From contig JAZQOM010000023.1 in NCBI GenBank assembly GCA_045627885.1, positions 1 to 13,385 of the forward strand: a stretch of DNA of 13,385 nt. The letters are read 5' to 3'. Under the pieces are notes generated by a model. The model was not told the origin of the DNA. It made no database searches and saw only the letters and a program-made list of their open reading frames with translations. A program made the position numbers and the translations under genes. Of the stretch, positions 12,586-13,385 are shown piece after piece. The DNA is from CALCTE01 sp045627885. GTDB taxonomy: Bacteria; Bacillota; Clostridia; Oscillospirales; CAG-272. How positions within the stretch are numbered: position 1 is the first letter of the stretch; each line of letters opens with the position of its first letter.

Positions 12586-13385
12586 ATGAAAGTGAAAAAC
12601 AGAATTGTATCTTCGATATTGAGCGTAGTGATTATAGTCTCATTGTTTGCGGGCTTTACATTTACCGTAAACGCAGAATATTACAGCGGAAGCTGCGGCG
12701 GTAATCTTACATGGTCGCTTGATACCGAAACAGGCGAACTTATAATAAGCGGCACGGGCGATATGCGGGATTATGATTGGTATAATTATGCACCGTGGTA
12801 TAGCTGTCGTTCAAATATTAAAACCGTCACATTATCAACCGGCGTTACAAGTATCGGCAGCGATGCATTTTACGGTTGTAGCGGACTCACATCAGTAACA
12901 ATTCCGTCGAGTGTAACCAGTATCGGAAGTTATGCATTTTACGGTTGCAGCGGACTTACATCAGTAACAATCCCGTCGAGCGTAACAAGCATTGGAAAAA
13001 ATGCATTTTCCGATTGCAGCGGGCTTACATCGATAACAATCCCGCAAGGCGTAACAAGCATCGGAAGCTATGCATTTTACGGTTGCGAAAGTCTTACATC
13101 GATAACGCTCCCGTCGAGCGTAACAAGCATCGGAAGCTATGCATTTGCTTATTGCAGCAAACTTACATCGATAATGCTCCCGTCGAGCGTAACAAGCATC
13201 GGAGAATATGCATTTCAATATTGCAGAGGTATTACAACAATAACGCTCCCGTCGAGCGTAACAAGTATCGGCAGCGATGCATTTTACGGTTGCAGCGGAC
13301 TTACATCGGTAACAATTCCGTCGAGCGTAGCAAGTATCGGCAGCGATGCATTTTACGGTTGCAGCAATTTGACATACAACACATA
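12586..13385 (+). CDS. BspA-like leucine-rich-repeat surface protein (partial, 3' end outside window)
   Basis: An open frame from ATG 12586 to the window edge, 266 codons with no stop. GGAGGG at 12577-12582 precedes it with short spacing. Seen: a signal peptide (MKVKNRIVSSILSVVIIV..., cleavage near VNA-E, 30/31); a short N-terminal module, YYSGSCGGNLTWSLD...ELIISGTGDMRDYDW..., common before LRR_5 repeats in Firmicute surface proteins; and then tandem 23-residue repeats of the form TSIG-x-x-AF-x-x-C-x-x-LTS-V-TIP-SSV. The repeat family is known from Treponema/Bacteroides BspA and many gut and oral bacteria, where members bind host proteins or other cells. Anchor type cannot be seen because the C terminus is missing. 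It is divergent from the small regulator gene and probably controlled by it. Confidence 0.88.
   Translation, partial: MKVKNRIVSSILSVVIIVSLFAGFTFTVNAEYYSGSCGGNLTWSLDTETGELIISGTGDMRDYDWYNYAPWYSCRSNIKTVTLSTGVTSIGSDAFYGCSGLTSVTIPSSVTSIGSYAFYGCSGLTSVTIPSSVTSIGKNAFSDCSGLTSITIPQGVTSIGSYAFYGCESLTSITLPSSVTSIGSYAFAYCSKLTSIMLPSSVTSIGEYAFQYCRGITTITLPSSVTSIGSDAFYGCSGLTSVTIPSSVASIGSDAFYGCSNLTYNT
12847..13385 (+). repeat. Tandem 69-bp coding repeats (LRR_5 array)
   Basis: The anchor GCATTT recurs at 12865, 12934, 13003, 13072, 13141, 13210, 13279 and 13348: eight units with a constant 69-bp (23-codon) period and no slip, the last cut by the window end. Units 1, 7 and 8 share almost the same bases around GGCAGCGATGCATTTTACGG, while units 3-6 vary in the x positions. 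Confidence 0.95.

Noticed and set aside
12961..13218. A minus-strand open frame of Cys/Arg/Tyr-rich repeats
   Set aside because: A shadow of the LRR repeats on the other strand; its periodicity is exactly that of the 69-bp units.
12847..13385. Regular repeats suggesting a CRISPR array
   Set aside because: The 69-bp period is all one open frame with LRR_5 consensus in every unit; there are no unique spacers between identical repeats.

Overview
The window looks like chromosomal DNA of an anaerobic, low-to-moderate-GC Firmicute of the class Clostridia, probably a gut lineage. The evidence is a dockerin-type Ca-binding protein, a BspA-like leucine-rich-repeat surface protein, a ThyX-type thymidylate synthase, a K+-dependent-type membrane pyrophosphatase, a minimal ferredoxin:thioredoxin reductase catalytic chain, and strong AGGAGG-type ribosome binding sites. 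This placement is inferred from gene content and was not tested by any search.

Layout. The left edge holds tRNA-Pro(GGG) on the minus strand with its own promoter. Next comes a two-gene unit: a membrane-anchored nucleoside-diphosphate-sugar 4,6-dehydratase (CapD/PglF/WbpM type) and a degenerate mannose-6-phosphate-isomerase-like cupin, closed by a terminator. A near-consensus promoter then drives a secreted CBM9-like protein anchored by a C-terminal membrane helix, with its own terminator. A small FTR-like Fe-S protein and an SGNH hydrolase form the next unit. After another terminator, a promoter serves a stand-alone dockerin protein followed by thyX and tmk (dTMP synthesis, then dTMP to dTDP), with a 1-nt thyX/tmk overlap. 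A GNRA-capped hairpin separates tmk from tex. A separate promoter and 5' hairpin precede hppA.

Right end. Two back-to-back terminators separate hppA from a convergent minus-strand gene for a 66-aa Cro/C1-type regulator. This regulator diverges from a BspA-like LRR surface protein that runs off the window. The two divergent promoters overlap at their -35 boxes, and a perfect 14-bp inverted repeat has one arm inside the shared promoter region and the other on the regulator's start codon. This suggests coupled autoregulation.

Genes with clear homologues have intact diagnostic motifs, except the cupin, which seems to have lost all the metal ligands of its family. Several start codons were moved downstream to match visible ribosome binding sites. 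I see no CRISPR array, transposase, phage gene or restriction system, and no convincing new multi-gene system. The best leads are the regulator/LRR control region, the metal-less isomerase paralogue, the dockerin gene tied to nucleotide synthesis, and the anchored CBM9-like protein.
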